From: an uncultured Bryobacterales bacterium | GTDB taxonomy: Bacteria > Acidobacteriota > Terriglobia > Bryobacterales > UBA6623 | Direction: 5' to 3' | NCBI GenBank assembly: GCA_951813065.1 | Contig: CATOTH010000002.1 | Location: forward strand, 1 to 64,000 | DNA length: 64,000 nt | Shown: positions 36,074-44,423 of the stretch, in pieces | Layout of the letters: every line of letters starts with the position of its first letter | Numbering within the stretch: the stretch's first letter is position 1 | Notes under the pieces: model-generated | What the model was told of the DNA's origin: nothing | Seen by the model: only the letters and a program-made list of their open reading frames with translations | Databases searched by the model: none | Made by a program: the position numbers and the translations under genes

Positions 36074-36825
36074 CCGCGGCGGAACGGACCGCGCTGGGGG
36101 CGCGGCTGGCACAGCTGCGTCTGCCCTCGTTCTCGGCGCATTGCGAACGGTTGGCGGAGCGCGCCCGCCAGCAGGGCTGGGATCCGTTGCAGTTCCTGGC
36201 GGAGTTGGCGGATGTGGAAGTGGCCGAGCGCGCCGACCGCCGCGTGGCCCGGCTGACCAAAGAGGCCCGGCTGCCGCGCGGCAAGACGCTGGAGACGCTG
36301 GACTTGCTACGCCTTCCGCAAGCCGTGCGGGGGCGCCTGCCGGTGCTGTGCGAAGGCGAGTTCCTGACCGCCGCGGTGAACGTGTGCATCTTCGGCAATC
36401 CGGGTGCCGGCAAGACCCACCTGATGGCGGCGCTGGGTGCCGAACTGGTCCGCCGCGGTCATCCGACGCTGTTCGCCCCGGCCCGGGCGCTGACCGAGCG
36501 GCTGGCCGCGGCCAAGCGCGAGTTGCGGCTGAGCCGTGAACTGGACCGCCTCGACCGCTTCACCTGCCTGTTGCTCGATGACATCGGCTATGTCCGCCAG
36601 GACCGCACCGAAATGGAAGTGCTGTTCGAGTTGCTGGCACAGCGCTACGAGCGCCGTAGCGTGATGCTGACGTCCAACCTGGTGTTCTCGCAATGGGAGA
36701 GCATCTTCCCGGACCGCATGACGGCTGCCGCGGCGGTGGATCGGGTGGTGCATCACTCGGAAATCTTGGAACTGGACATCGCCAGCTACCGCGCCGAGCA
36801 GGCGCGCCAGCGCCAGGACGGATAA
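36070..36825 (+). CDS. istB: IstB-like AAA+ ATPase of the IS21-family element
   Basis: 251 residues. Helper ATPase that oligomerises on DNA and activates IstA. CIFGNPGAGKTHLMAALG is Walker A, FTCLLLDDIGYVRQD is Walker B, VMLTSNLVFSQWESIF is sensor 1 region and VVDRVVHHSEILEL-like C-terminal motif (AVDRVVHHSEILELDIASYR) is diagnostic. Intact; it overlaps istA by four bases. Confidence 0.93.
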   Translation: MTAAERTALGARLAQLRLPSFSAHCERLAERARQQGWDPLQFLAELADVEVAERADRRVARLTKEARLPRGKTLETLDLLRLPQAVRGRLPVLCEGEFLTAAVNVCIFGNPGAGKTHLMAALGAELVRRGHPTLFAPARALTERLAAAKRELRLSRELDRLDRFTCLLLDDIGYVRQDRTEMEVLFELLAQRYERRSVMLTSNLVFSQWESIFPDRMTAAAAVDRVVHHSEILELDIASYRAEQARQRQDG

Positions 36826-36968
36826 GCCTGGCCACCGCAGTCGATGGCGGGCATGCTGTGCGCCTTCGGCTGGCTCAGGCTCGCCGGGTGGGCTGGCTGC
36901 GAGCACGGCTGAGGGGGCCGAGGATTGACCTAAAATTATCTGCTTGTCTGAGTGCATAATAAAAAGGC

Positions 36969-37274
36969 ATGGGAGAGTTCGGTGCCTGTTCCGATTGCGG
37001 GGCCCGGTTTGTCCGGCATGGCCGGGGGCGTCCGCGCACGTGCTGCGACCGCTGCAACCGGCGTCGGCAGAATGCCCGGGCACGCCACGTGCCGGTCGGC
37101 ACAGCGTACGACCACTGGGACCGGGACAGCCTGCGCGCTGCGCTGGAGGTGGAACGGGCCAAGCTGGAGGCACTGCGCGCCGCGACGCGCACGGCGGAAG
37201 GCGACATTGCGTCGCTGGAAGCGCAGTTGGCGCGGGTGGAGCAGCGCCTGCGGGACGGCCACCAGCGTGCATAG
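36969..37274 (+). CDS. Small zinc-ribbon/coiled-coil ORF inside the IS21-like element
   Basis: 101 residues from the ATG at 36969. The N-terminus has four cysteines in a CSDC...CCDRC arrangement (SDCGARFVRHGRGRPRTCCD), which looks like a zinc knuckle, followed by heptad-like LRAALEVERAKLEALRAATR and SLEAQLARVEQRLRDG, a predicted coiled coil. Not part of the standard IS21 gene set. It could be a passenger regulator or DNA-binding accessory; function unknown. Confidence 0.6.
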   Translation: MGEFGACSDCGARFVRHGRGRPRTCCDRCNRRRQNARARHVPVGTAYDHWDRDSLRAALEVERAKLEALRAATRTAEGDIASLEAQLARVEQRLRDGHQRA

Positions 37275-37622
37275 TCGCTTCCAGCAGCCCTGCGCGAGGC
37301 ATCGTCAGCCTGCTCATTGACCGGAACAGGAGGCCGGAGAGTCGAGCACGATCCGCAGCCAGTCCAAAACAAAACTGTCCAAGATGTTCTGGGGGGCATG
37401 CCCCCCAGAACCCCAGGCCCTCCGGGCCTCCTCACCCACTCCGACTGCATCTCTTGGAGAGGGGGGAGGGGCAAGCCCCTCCCCCTGCTACCCCCTCCCC
37501 TCTCTGCTACCATGCGGGGGCGGCAACGGTCGCCCTTCGGGCTCCCTCGCCGCCCTCCGGCCGCCGAGGCCAAACCGGCAATTCTAATTGTCGTCGGCGG
37601 CAAGAATAGTTGTCGCCGGCCA
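37275..37622. other. GC-rich non-coding right end of the IS21-like element
   Basis: 348 bases with no convincing gene. Holds a perfect 26-base palindrome at 37386-37411 and a second hairpin near 37460-37485 (GGGGAGGGGC with GCCCCTCCCC), then the right inverted repeat. Confidence 0.6.
37386..37411. terminator. Perfect 26-base palindrome, terminator-like or cruciform-forming
   Basis: GTTCTGGGGGGCATG paired with CCCCCCAGAAC, a perfect inverted repeat with no spacer beyond CATG. No T-tract follows, so intrinsic termination is uncertain; it may instead shield the IS from read-through or slow polymerase. Confidence 0.5.
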
Positions 37623-37628
37623 CCCATA

Positions 37629-37716
37629 TATTGACCGCGACTACTCAGCGGACTATCTGCACTTCTATGCCCGCACGTTTCGAACTCATGACCGACACTG
37701 CAAGCGCGTCCACTGA
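37629..37716 (+). pseudogene. 3' part of the small gene interrupted by the IS21-like element
   Basis: Continues the 31911 frame as IDRDYSADYLHFYARTFRTH to KRVH and a TGA at 37714-37716. The MFS start ATG lies nine bases further in the same frame. Confidence 0.65.
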
Positions 37717-38711
37717 GTCTCAACTATGCGTTTTGGCAAGAAACAAGGCCCGGCCATCCGTTCCCAACTCTTCAGCCTCAATTTGGCGATCCTGCTATTC
37801 GCGCAGGCAGTGGGGGTCACCGGCTGGTTCGCTGTCGTTACGGCTGGCGGAATCCTTGGCCGTAGCCTAGCGGCAAACCCGGCCATGGCGACCTTGCCGG
37901 TGTCACTGCTCATCGTGGGCAATGCCGTTTCCACGATCATCGCTTCGTGGACCATGGCGCGCGTGGGCCGCGCCCGTGGCTTTGCGATTGGCGCGACGGT
38001 GGGCGCCTTCGGAGCAGCCTGTGCTTTCCTTGCAACCCTGACTCACGACTTTGCGCTGCTTTGTGGCGGCTCGATCACGATCGGCTGCGCGGCTGCGTTT
38101 TCTCAGCAATACCGCTTTGCCGCCACTGAATGTGTCGGTGCGGCGGCCGCACCAAAAGCGATCTCAATCGTGCTTTTGGGCTCCATCTTTGGCGCTTTCC
38201 TCGGCCCGGGACTGATGTCGTGGGGCGAGGCCTGGGTCGCGGGCGCACCGTTCGGTGGATCATTCGCCGCTATTGTGGCGTGCTATTTACTTGGCGCTGC
38301 CGCCCTCCTTGCCTTGCGGCCGATGACCCCTTCGGCCGAGGAAGAAACAACCGGGGGCGCTCGTCCTTTGCGCGTCATAGTTCGCGGCCACTTCTTTATA
38401 GTGGCCGTCACGGGGGGCGCGACCGGGTGGGGCGTCATGACTGTCTTGATGACGGCCGCACCGCTGGCCATGCATATTGTCGACGGGTATTCCCTGGCGG
38501 CAACGGCGGCGGTCATCCAGGCCCATGTGCTGGCCATGTACCTTCCTTCATTGATCAGTGGTGCGCTCATCGGACGCTTCGGCGCCGGGCGGGTGATGAT
38601 TGGGGGAGTGGCGCTGCTTGGCGCCACCCTGGTTGCGGGCCTGGCGGGCCGCCACATGCTGCACTACGGCCTAGCCATGGTGGCGCTCGGCGTCGGTTGG
38701 AATTTCCTCTA

Positions 38712-39774
38712 CTGGGCTAGGTACTTGACTCCACACACCACTATATGTTGTGGTTCAGCGTGGGTGCTTTACTCCACAACACTCTTCCCAGCGGTCTGTT
38801 GGACTGGCAAGCCTCCAAGCATCGCCTTGCGCGGGACTGGTGCGGTAGCTACCGCCTGCTGTAGCAGTCTGTAGAACAACAGGCCGCGGGAGCGGGAGGT
38901 CCGGCGGTTGAAGCGGAACGTGAATTCGTCCAAGTAGTAGTCCAGGTGCTGGTGCTCCACCGCGCCCTGGTGCGTCCCCAGCAGCCAGCGCTTGAGCAGG
39001 GCCGCAACACGGTGCACTCTGGGAAACACCCGCTCGACGAGCTCCCGGTCCCCTCCCATGACCGCCTTGTCGTGGCGGTAACCCAACTCCTGCAGCCGAG
39101 AGTAGCTCCTCCAACCGTCCGTACGGATCGTGCTGCCGGGCTCGACGGCCTCCAACAGGAAATCCTCCAAACTCGCCGCCGCTGCATTGGGCACCCGCTT
39201 GAGCCGGATCCGCCCCATGCCGGCCCCGTTCTCCTCGACCGCGACGGCGACCACGGCCTTCTTGCCAAGGGATCGCCCGCGGGCTCCCACCTCCTTGCCG
39301 CCAACGTAGATTGCGTCCGCCTCGACCGTGCCCACGAGCCGCTCGCGTCCCGGCCGTACCATCGCCCGGCGTAACTTGTGCAGCCACGTCCAAGCTGTCC
39401 GGTATTGTCCCAGCCCCAACACCCGCTGCAGTCCGAGCGCGCTGGCCCCGTGCTTCTGGGTTGTGACGTACCACATCGCTCGGAACCACAGCCGCAAAGG
39501 CTTGCGCGTGCCTTCGAAGATCGTCCCGGCGGTCACCGATGCCTGATAGCGGCAGGCACGGCAGATCAAGCGCTGTCGCGTGGCGCTCCGGGCCGATTTG
39601 GCTTGGCACCGCGGACAGACGAATCCGTCGGGCCAGCGCAACTGAGCGATGTATCCGCGACAGGCCTCCTCGGTTGCGAATCGCTGCTCAAACTCGACCT
39701 GTGTCTTCGGGTAATCTCGCCCCACGACCTAACCACAACATATAGTGGTGTGTGGAGTCAAGTACCTAGCCCAG
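38712..39774 (-). mobile_element. IS1595-family insertion sequence
   Basis: 1063 bases with perfect 44-base terminal inverted repeats starting CTGGGCTAGGTACTTGACTC. Eight-base target duplications TTCCTCTA flank it (38704-38711 and 39775-39782), the size expected for IS1595. One intact transposase gene inside. The perfect ends and duplications indicate recent insertion. Confidence 0.93.
38769..39725 (-). CDS. IS1595 family transposase
   Basis: 318 residues, intact. N-terminal zinc ribbon FVCPRCQAKSARS...LICRACRYQ, then the ISXO2-like DDE/N domain: GTVEADAIYVGGKE (first Asp), STIRTDGWRSYSRL (second Asp), VEHQHLDYYLDEFTFRFNRR (final Asp/Glu or Asn-type residue). Length and motifs fit the family. 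Confidence 0.93.
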   Translation of the reverse strand: MGRDYPKTQVEFEQRFATEEACRGYIAQLRWPDGFVCPRCQAKSARSATRQRLICRACRYQASVTAGTIFEGTRKPLRLWFRAMWYVTTQKHGASALGLQRVLGLGQYRTAWTWLHKLRRAMVRPGRERLVGTVEADAIYVGGKEVGARGRSLGKKAVVAVAVEENGAGMGRIRLKRVPNAAAASLEDFLLEAVEPGSTIRTDGWRSYSRLQELGYRHDKAVMGGDRELVERVFPRVHRVAALLKRWLLGTHQGAVEHQHLDYYLDEFTFRFNRRTSRSRGLLFYRLLQQAVATAPVPRKAMLGGLPVQQTAGKSVVE

Positions 39775-40023
39775 TTCCTCTATATTGGAGGAACGACGCT
39801 ACTGGCCCGAGCCCATCGTCCAGCCGAACGCTTCCGTGTTCAGGCGTTGAACGATTTCAGCATCATGGGTGTCTCGGCCTTTGCCTCCTGGAGTTCGGGG
39901 GCAGTCATGGAGCTGCATGGCTGGAACGGGGCGCTCTACGCCTCGATTCCCGCCATCCTCGTTGCAGCTATGGTCATTCTTTGGGTACGTCTGGACCCTC
40001 CGCCAGCAGCTGACCGCGCATGA

Positions 40024-40323
40024 GAGCAGAGGCGGCTGTCGACGGTCATCAGAAACCGCGTCAATCTGAACAGATGGTCGACCACAACATCTTGTAAGAA
40101 TTAGGGGACGTTGTTGAATCACTGGAATAACTGTCTCCGTTTCCTATGCCTGACTGACTGAAACGGCGTAGCAGATGCCTTCCCGAACGCTTCGGTACAC
40201 TCGCAGGCACTCACACCGCGATTCGTCCTCGAAACGCGGCCGAATCGTGTTGCGGCAAAGGTGTAATGTCCGGTTTGGGCCATTCTTGAATGTCCGCTTT
40301 CGATTGGAAGCGGCGGAGGAATT
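40024..40323. other. Short non-coding gap and ISNCY left end
   Basis: 300 bases after the MFS stop. The last 75 bases (from about 40250) resemble the sequence upstream of the ISNCY-like remnant at 59284-59360 on the other strand (shared TTGCGGCAAAGG and TGTCCGG), so they are probably the end of that IS. Confidence 0.5.
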
Positions 40324-40830
40324 GTGGCCAGCAAGGACATCGCATTGAGCATCAAGGAAGTAGACCGAGTGGGCATCGTCCTAGCGGTGGTCGAGAGGCG
40401 TATGAAGCAGAGCGAGGCCGCTGAGCGGCTGGGACTGAGTGCCCGCCAGGTCAGGCGGCTGGCCGCGCGCTACGAGCGTGACGGGCTGGGCGGGCTGGCA
40501 TCGAGGCGGCCAGAGCGGAGCCCCGGCAACACGATTGCGGAGGGTACGCTGACGGTGATCGTGGCGCGGGTCCGGGCACGCTACGCGGACTTTCTGCCGA
40601 CGCTGGCGCGGGAGAAGCTGGTCGAGCAGGACGGCTACCGCCTGAGCAAGGAGACGCTGCGCAAGTGAATGATGGCGGAGGGCTTGTGGCGGGCCAAGGC
40701 GCGGCACGAGCCGCGCGTGCACCAGACGCGCGAACGGCGGGCGCGGGTGGGCGAGCTGGTGCAGATCGACGGCTCGCCGCACGACTGGTTTGAGGAGCGC
40801 GCGGCCAAGTGCAGCCTGATCGGGTTCCTC
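40324..40830 (+). pseudogene. ISNCY-family transposase, N-terminal remnant with internal stop
   Basis: From a GTG at 40324: KEVDRVGIVLAVVERRMKQS, then RLGLSARQVRRLAARYERDG is the helix-turn-helix of this transposase type. A TGA at 40666-40668 replaces what should be Trp (LRK-W-MMAEGLW); the frame continues with RVGELVQIDGSPHDWFEERA, the start of the integrase core (first Asp). It breaks off at about 40830 where unrelated sequence begins. Confidence 0.8.
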
Positions 40831-40844
40831 TTATGCTCTCCAGC

Positions 40845-41039
40845 TCAAAAGACGAAGGGCCGCAGGTGCGCCTCCAAGACGCCCTCGAGGGAATCCAGGG
40901 ATTCCGCATCGTCCGGTGCGGGAGCCCCGCACTCGGCGGCCACTTCCCGGGTCGTCTCGACGGCGAAGCCGAGGCCCAGGGCCCGGTCCGCCTCCTCGGC
41001 GGTTGCGCACTGGACGAGGAATTCAGGTGTGTCCGTCAT
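40845..41039 (-). CDS. Small hypothetical protein
   Basis: 64 residues from the ATG at 41039: TDTPEFLVQCATAEEADRAL, then LDSLEGVLEAHLRPFVF at the end. Acidic, no known domain. The stop lies at the junction with the ISNCY remnant, so its C-terminus may be cut short. The frame stays open upstream to 41408 but that part is not protein-like. Confidence 0.45.
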   Translation of the reverse strand: MTDTPEFLVQCATAEEADRALGLGFAVETTREVAAECGAPAPDDAESLDSLEGVLEAHLRPFVF

Positions 41040-41479
41040 GGCCCCAACGTAAGCGCGATTGCGTGATTTGTGAACCCCGCGGCGGCCCCGGATCGGCCCG
41101 TCGGCAACTTCTGCAAGGGTCGTCAGGCAAGAGTCCGGAGGGCCGGTTTCCGCAGGCCGCACGGCAAGCCAACGCGTCTCTCGCCGCCGCGTGGCTTGGG
41201 CCGAATCCGAGCCCGCCGACCGATGTGGGAATTCCGGACGCCGATGCGTGCAGGGGTGGAACCCTGATGGCCCTGGACGGCATTCGACATGCCGCGGAAC
41301 CGCCCCACCCTGGTGGCGAAGCCTGCCGCCAGGTTCAGGGGACTGACCGGGAACGCCCCCATCGACCGACTCACCCGGGTCCCTTGAGGAACTCGCCTGG
41401 AGCGCCATGGGCTATCGGACCTGTTGCGCGCGAGTGGTGCGGACGTGGCGCGGGATTGAGGATGTTGCGGAAAAGCTGA
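41040..41479. other. No gene recognised
   Basis: 440 bases between the small hypothetical and DUF29. Several open frames on both strands, all rich in Arg, Pro and Gly with no family pattern. Nothing supportable seen. Confidence 0.4.
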
Positions 41480-42139
41480 TCAACGACCGCGACCGCTCCT
41501 GCGCTCTGGGGATCGCGGCCCGACGGGATCGTGCGTGCCCAGCCGCTCGTTCAGGACTCGCGCAACGGGTGCCGGCAAGACGTCCAGCTGTGGAACAGCC
41601 TGCTTGTCGCGGGGCTCGTAGCCCGCGATCTCCACGAGGGTATAAGGGCATTCCTGCGGCAGCTGGAGTTCCCAGCTCCGTCGCAGGCGCTTCTCGACCG
41701 CCGCCTCCGCCGCCCCACCGTGCTTAACCAACTCCCTGACCGCATCCCTTCGTCCTCGCTTCCATGCCTTGGCCAGCAGCCCGGAAAGCTCGTGCTTCAT
41801 CCCCGGACTGTCCGCAAGCACGTCGAACATCGAGTCGCGCCACGCCTCGATCTCCTCCCTCCAGTGGCGGAAGTCCTCACCCGACCCGCTGTACTCGATC
41901 TTCAACAAGTGGGAGATGACGTTCGTGCAGAACGATGTCCACGCGTCGGAGTGCCGGTTGCCCACGTCCTCAATCTCCTCGATCACGTTCTGCAGGTCGA
42001 GCGCGCCCCAGTCGCCCCGCCGCAATGCGGCGACCTGCGTCCGCGACCAGGTCCAGACGTCGTCGATGTAAAGCGACTGCGAAGGGGTCGCGTCAACCGA
42101 TGCGGCGACCTGTTCCCTAATCGACGCTCCAGCGGACAT
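41480..42139 (-). CDS. DUF29 family protein
   Basis: 219 residues from the ATG at 42139. SLYIDDVWTWSRTQVAALRR, LDLQNVIEEIEDVGNRHSDA, SHLLKIEYSGSGEDFRHWRE and the C-terminal CPYTLVEIAGYEP match DUF29, an all-helical family of unknown function common in accessory DNA of cyanobacteria and others. The frame is open to 42418, but the family N-terminus starts near SQSLYIDDV. Confidence 0.8.
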   Translation of the reverse strand: MSAGASIREQVAASVDATPSQSLYIDDVWTWSRTQVAALRRGDWGALDLQNVIEEIEDVGNRHSDAWTSFCTNVISHLLKIEYSGSGEDFRHWREEIEAWRDSMFDVLADSPGMKHELSGLLAKAWKRGRRDAVRELVKHGGAAEAAVEKRLRRSWELQLPQECPYTLVEIAGYEPRDKQAVPQLDVLPAPVARVLNERLGTHDPVGPRSPERRSGRGR

Positions 42140-42347
42140 GCCTGCATTGTAGGCGATGCCGCTCCGTATAGGAAGCCCCACCCCTCGTTCGCGTCGGTAA
42201 CTTTGCGATTGGCTGCTGGCAGGTACCGGAAGATCTGGCGCCTCGGGCTCGAGACACCGGCCCTGCTGACGCATTCTCGCGCGCCGTGGCGGACTGATCG
42301 CTCCAAGGATTTTCGCGTCGAATTCGGAGGCGTCTTGCGCGGAGGCA

Positions 42348-43096
42348 TCATTTCTTGTGCAGTTCTGCAACGTATCGGCGTGCCCAGAGCTTGAACGCTG
42401 GCATCGGCTCCACGGCATCGGGATTCCATGGTCGAACGGCGCAGGCCACCGCTATCCGCAGGAGGCAGGCTTCGTGCCATCCCTCCGCTCCGTTGCGATC
42501 CTCGCGAACAGCGCGAGTTTCCCGCACAAAGTTTCCACGCGGGTTGTCTTGCGCGCGACGCTCGCAGACCCACTCCCAGAATTGTCGTCTTGCTGCGAAA
42601 TCCGTCCCTGTCGCCGCTCGGGCGAATGCCTGCAACAGGTTTCGCTGGACTGTCGATGGGCCGGCCAGTTGTTCTCTTGCGCCGACGAGTTCATGCGAGA
42701 ACGCCACGCGAGTTATGGCCTCGTGGGATGGCCATGCTGAGGACTTGGCGTTCAGACTGTCAAAGTTCACGCGCTTCAGCGTGCAGCCTGCCATGGCCAG
42801 GGCTACGATGAACGCGCCGTTTAACCCGAATCGGACGAGAAGTGGTGCTTCAAGCCATACGTAGTGCCGCCTGGGCGAAGCGAATCCCGTATGGAAATGC
42901 AGCCGCCTTCGTCCAGCGGCCGCTTCAACCATTCGACCGCCCTGCCGATTGTCGCAAGCATGCCCTCATCCAGTAATTCCGGGTAGGGGAGGGGCGAATC
43001 GTACCTCTTCCGAACGGCCAAGCCATGCGCAGTTAGGCCATGCAGTAGCGGGTTCGCTTCAATGCATCGAGCGACATCTTGCTTGGTTATTTTCAC
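42348..43096 (-). pseudogene. Frameshifted gene of unknown function downstream of the integrase
   Basis: The 5' part (43096 to about 42830) encodes KITKQDVARCIEANPLLHGL and ends TYGLKHHFSSDSG. The sense continues in another frame with LNGAFIVALAMAGCTLKRVN and FARAATGTDFAARRQFWEWV, then a further shift near 42470-42500 before IAVACAVRPWNPDAVEPMP. 'YGLKH...NGAFI.A..MAGF' is a pattern of small proteins of integrative elements. At least two frameshifts; not functional. Confidence 0.6.
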
Positions 43097-43109
43097 GACA
43101 CTGGTGGGC

Positions 43110-43735
43110 CGTCTCGGACAGATAGTCCGCCCAAGCCTGCATCAGGATCCGACGTCGATTGAGCAGGTCCGATCAAGCATAGGCGGCCTCGACCTTGCTC
43201 TTGACGGCATGCGCCAAACACGCCTCGGCAACCTCGCGAGGCTGGCCCGTCTCTCCGCACCAATCGCGGAATGACGACCGGAAACCGTTTGGAACCGCTT
43301 GGATGCCTTGCTCCCGGACCAGCTTCGAGATCGTCGCGTCCGACAGCGGCTTGCCGGCGGCCGAAGAAAAAATCAGGCCCTTGCCGTGCGAGAGTTTCCG
43401 CGCCTCGTCCAGCACGGCGAGCGCTCGCGGAGCCAACGGCACCTTGTGCTTGCACCGTGTCTTGGATCGACCCGCCGGGATCGTCCAGATACCAGACCCC
43501 AGGTCGACTTCCCGCCACTCGGCAAGTCGGACCTCGCCGGACCTGCACGCCGTCAGGACCAGGAACTCGAAGGCGGCTTTGGTTCCCGGCCAAGCGTCGC
43601 TGTTCCGCACCGTTGCGATCGCGGCCGCGACCTCGCCGTGCGGCAGCGCTGCGAAGTGCTGGGTCGATCTTCCGTTCCGAGGTAGAGCCGCATCGAGCGT
43701 GGCTCCGGCGGGATCGTCTGTCCGGTTCACATGTG
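43110..43735 (-). pseudogene. Tyrosine-family (P4-type) integrase, 5'-truncated with internal stop
   Basis: Minus strand. The first recognisable residues are NRTDDPAGATLDAALPRNG; EFLVLTACRSGEVRLAEW carries the first catalytic Arg, PNGFRSSFRDWCGE the second motif (Asn where His is usual), and LAHAVKSKVEAAYA the active Tyr region. A TGA at 43173-43175 follows AYA, yet the same frame continues SDLLNRRRILMQAWADYL, the normal C-terminal end; CGA to TGA is the simplest change. The N-terminal arm- and core-binding parts are missing, replaced at about 43735 by the Avd-like sequence. Confidence 0.82.
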
Positions 43736-43737
43736 TG

Positions 43738-43977
43738 AACCGCATCGACAACCTGGCCCTGGATGTTGTCGAGGATCTGGTGGGAGCTCGCTACAGCCGG
43801 GACAAGCGCGCGGTCCTGGCCCGCGCCAACCTGCGGCTCGAGAAGATTCGCGTGCTCCTCCGGCTGTGCCACGCGCTGGGCTATTTCCCGCACGCCCGTT
43901 GCGAGCACGCCATGCGCTGCGTGAGCGATGTCGGCGCGATGGTGGGCGGGTGGTTCAGGCACCAGGCGGAGCGATGA
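43738..43977 (+). pseudogene. Avd-like four-helix-bundle protein, C-terminal part
   Basis: About 79 residues: RIDNLALDVVEDLVGARYSR, KRAVLARANLRLEKIRVLLR and HALGYFPHARCEHAMRCVSD then GGWFRH. The pattern fits accessory variability determinant (Avd) and related four-helix bundle proteins, which bind reverse transcriptases of diversity-generating retroelements. The N-terminus is cut at the integrase junction. The stop overlaps the next ATG by four bases (ATGA), as in retroelement operons. Confidence 0.65.
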
Positions 43978-44018
43978 AGCGGCGCGGGCACCTGTTCCAG
44001 AACGTGGTTGATTACAGC
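43974..44018 (+). pseudogene. First 15 codons of a reverse transcriptase, truncated
   Basis: MKRRGHLFQNVVDYS matches the start of retroelement reverse transcriptases that follow avd genes (MKR.G.LF..V.D...L). After this the sequence is the 3' end of the serine-recombinase fragment on the other strand. No further RT domain is present in the window. Assignment rests on 15 residues plus position. Confidence 0.5.
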
Positions 44019-44423
44019 ATCTCGAGGTTGCGGCGGTATTCCTCCCAGTCGATGAAGCCTGCATGATGGTCGGGGATGCAGACCTGCCACTGCTCCATCG
44101 GCAAGGTCCGGTAACGGACGCTGCCGTCGGCCTGGTGGATGACACGGATCTTGCCGTACGTGTAGGCCCCTGCGTAGGCAGGGTTCTTGAGAATGCGCCG
44201 GATCTTGGGATGATCGGGCAGGCTCCAGCGCAGCACACTCCTTGAGGGGCCGGTGCGGGTGCAGTGCGGCAGCAGGAGGTTCTCCTGCCGGAACCACTTC
44301 ACGACCTGCATCGCCGACCCCTTGTCCCGGAAGGCGACAAACACCCGGCGGAGTGCCTCCAGCACCTTGCGGTCGGGATCGAACGCGACCCGGCCGTCCT
44401 CGTCATAGACGAGCCCCAGCGGC
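44012..44423 (-). pseudogene. Serine recombinase, internal fragment
   Basis: Encodes GLVYDEDGRVAFDPDRKVLE, RRVFVAFRDKGSAMQVVKWF, HPKIRRILKNPAYAGAYTYG and PDHHAGFIDWEEYRRNLEML: the recombinase domain of large serine recombinases. The N-terminal resolvase catalytic domain and C-terminal zinc ribbon are missing. The IS4-type remnant abuts its 5' side at 44424 and the retroelement remnant its 3' side. Confidence 0.82.

Larger units (their letters stand above)
32066..37622 (+). mobile_element. IS21-family element with a nested IS4-type insertion
   Basis: 5557 bases. The left end begins TGTCCAGCGACAATTAG and the right end, read inward, TGGCCGGCGACAACTAT; the outer ~50 bases form imperfect inverted repeats with internal repeats of a GACAA(T/C)TA unit, typical of IS21. 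Six-base target duplications CCCATA flank it (32060-32065 and 37623-37628). It carries istA (split), istB, and an extra small ORF at 36969. Without the nested element it would be about 3.13 kb, longer than typical IS21 elements. Confidence 0.85.
37726..40023 (+). pseudogene. MFS transporter gene interrupted by an IS1595 element
   Basis: Two parts, 37726-38711 and 39783-40023. Joined without the IS and one TTCCTCTA duplication, the frame reads GVGWNFLYIGGTTLLARAHR and gives 408 residues with about 12 hydrophobic segments (LFSLNLAILLFAQAVGVTGW, MATLPVSLLIVGNAVSTIIA, YGLAMVALGVGWNFLYIGGT). MARVGRARGFAIG is the loop 2-3 MFS motif. A drug or metabolite exporter is likely; substrate unknown. As it stands the first part would make a protein lacking the last two helices. 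Confidence 0.88.

Noticed and set aside
35012..36413. Long minus-strand frames opposite istA and istB
   Set aside because: Shadows of the IS21 genes; no domain pattern and no start context.
41040..41479. Possible gene on the plus strand (long open frame 40916-41479)
   Set aside because: Random-looking Pro/Arg/Gly-rich translation with no ribosome site or family match.
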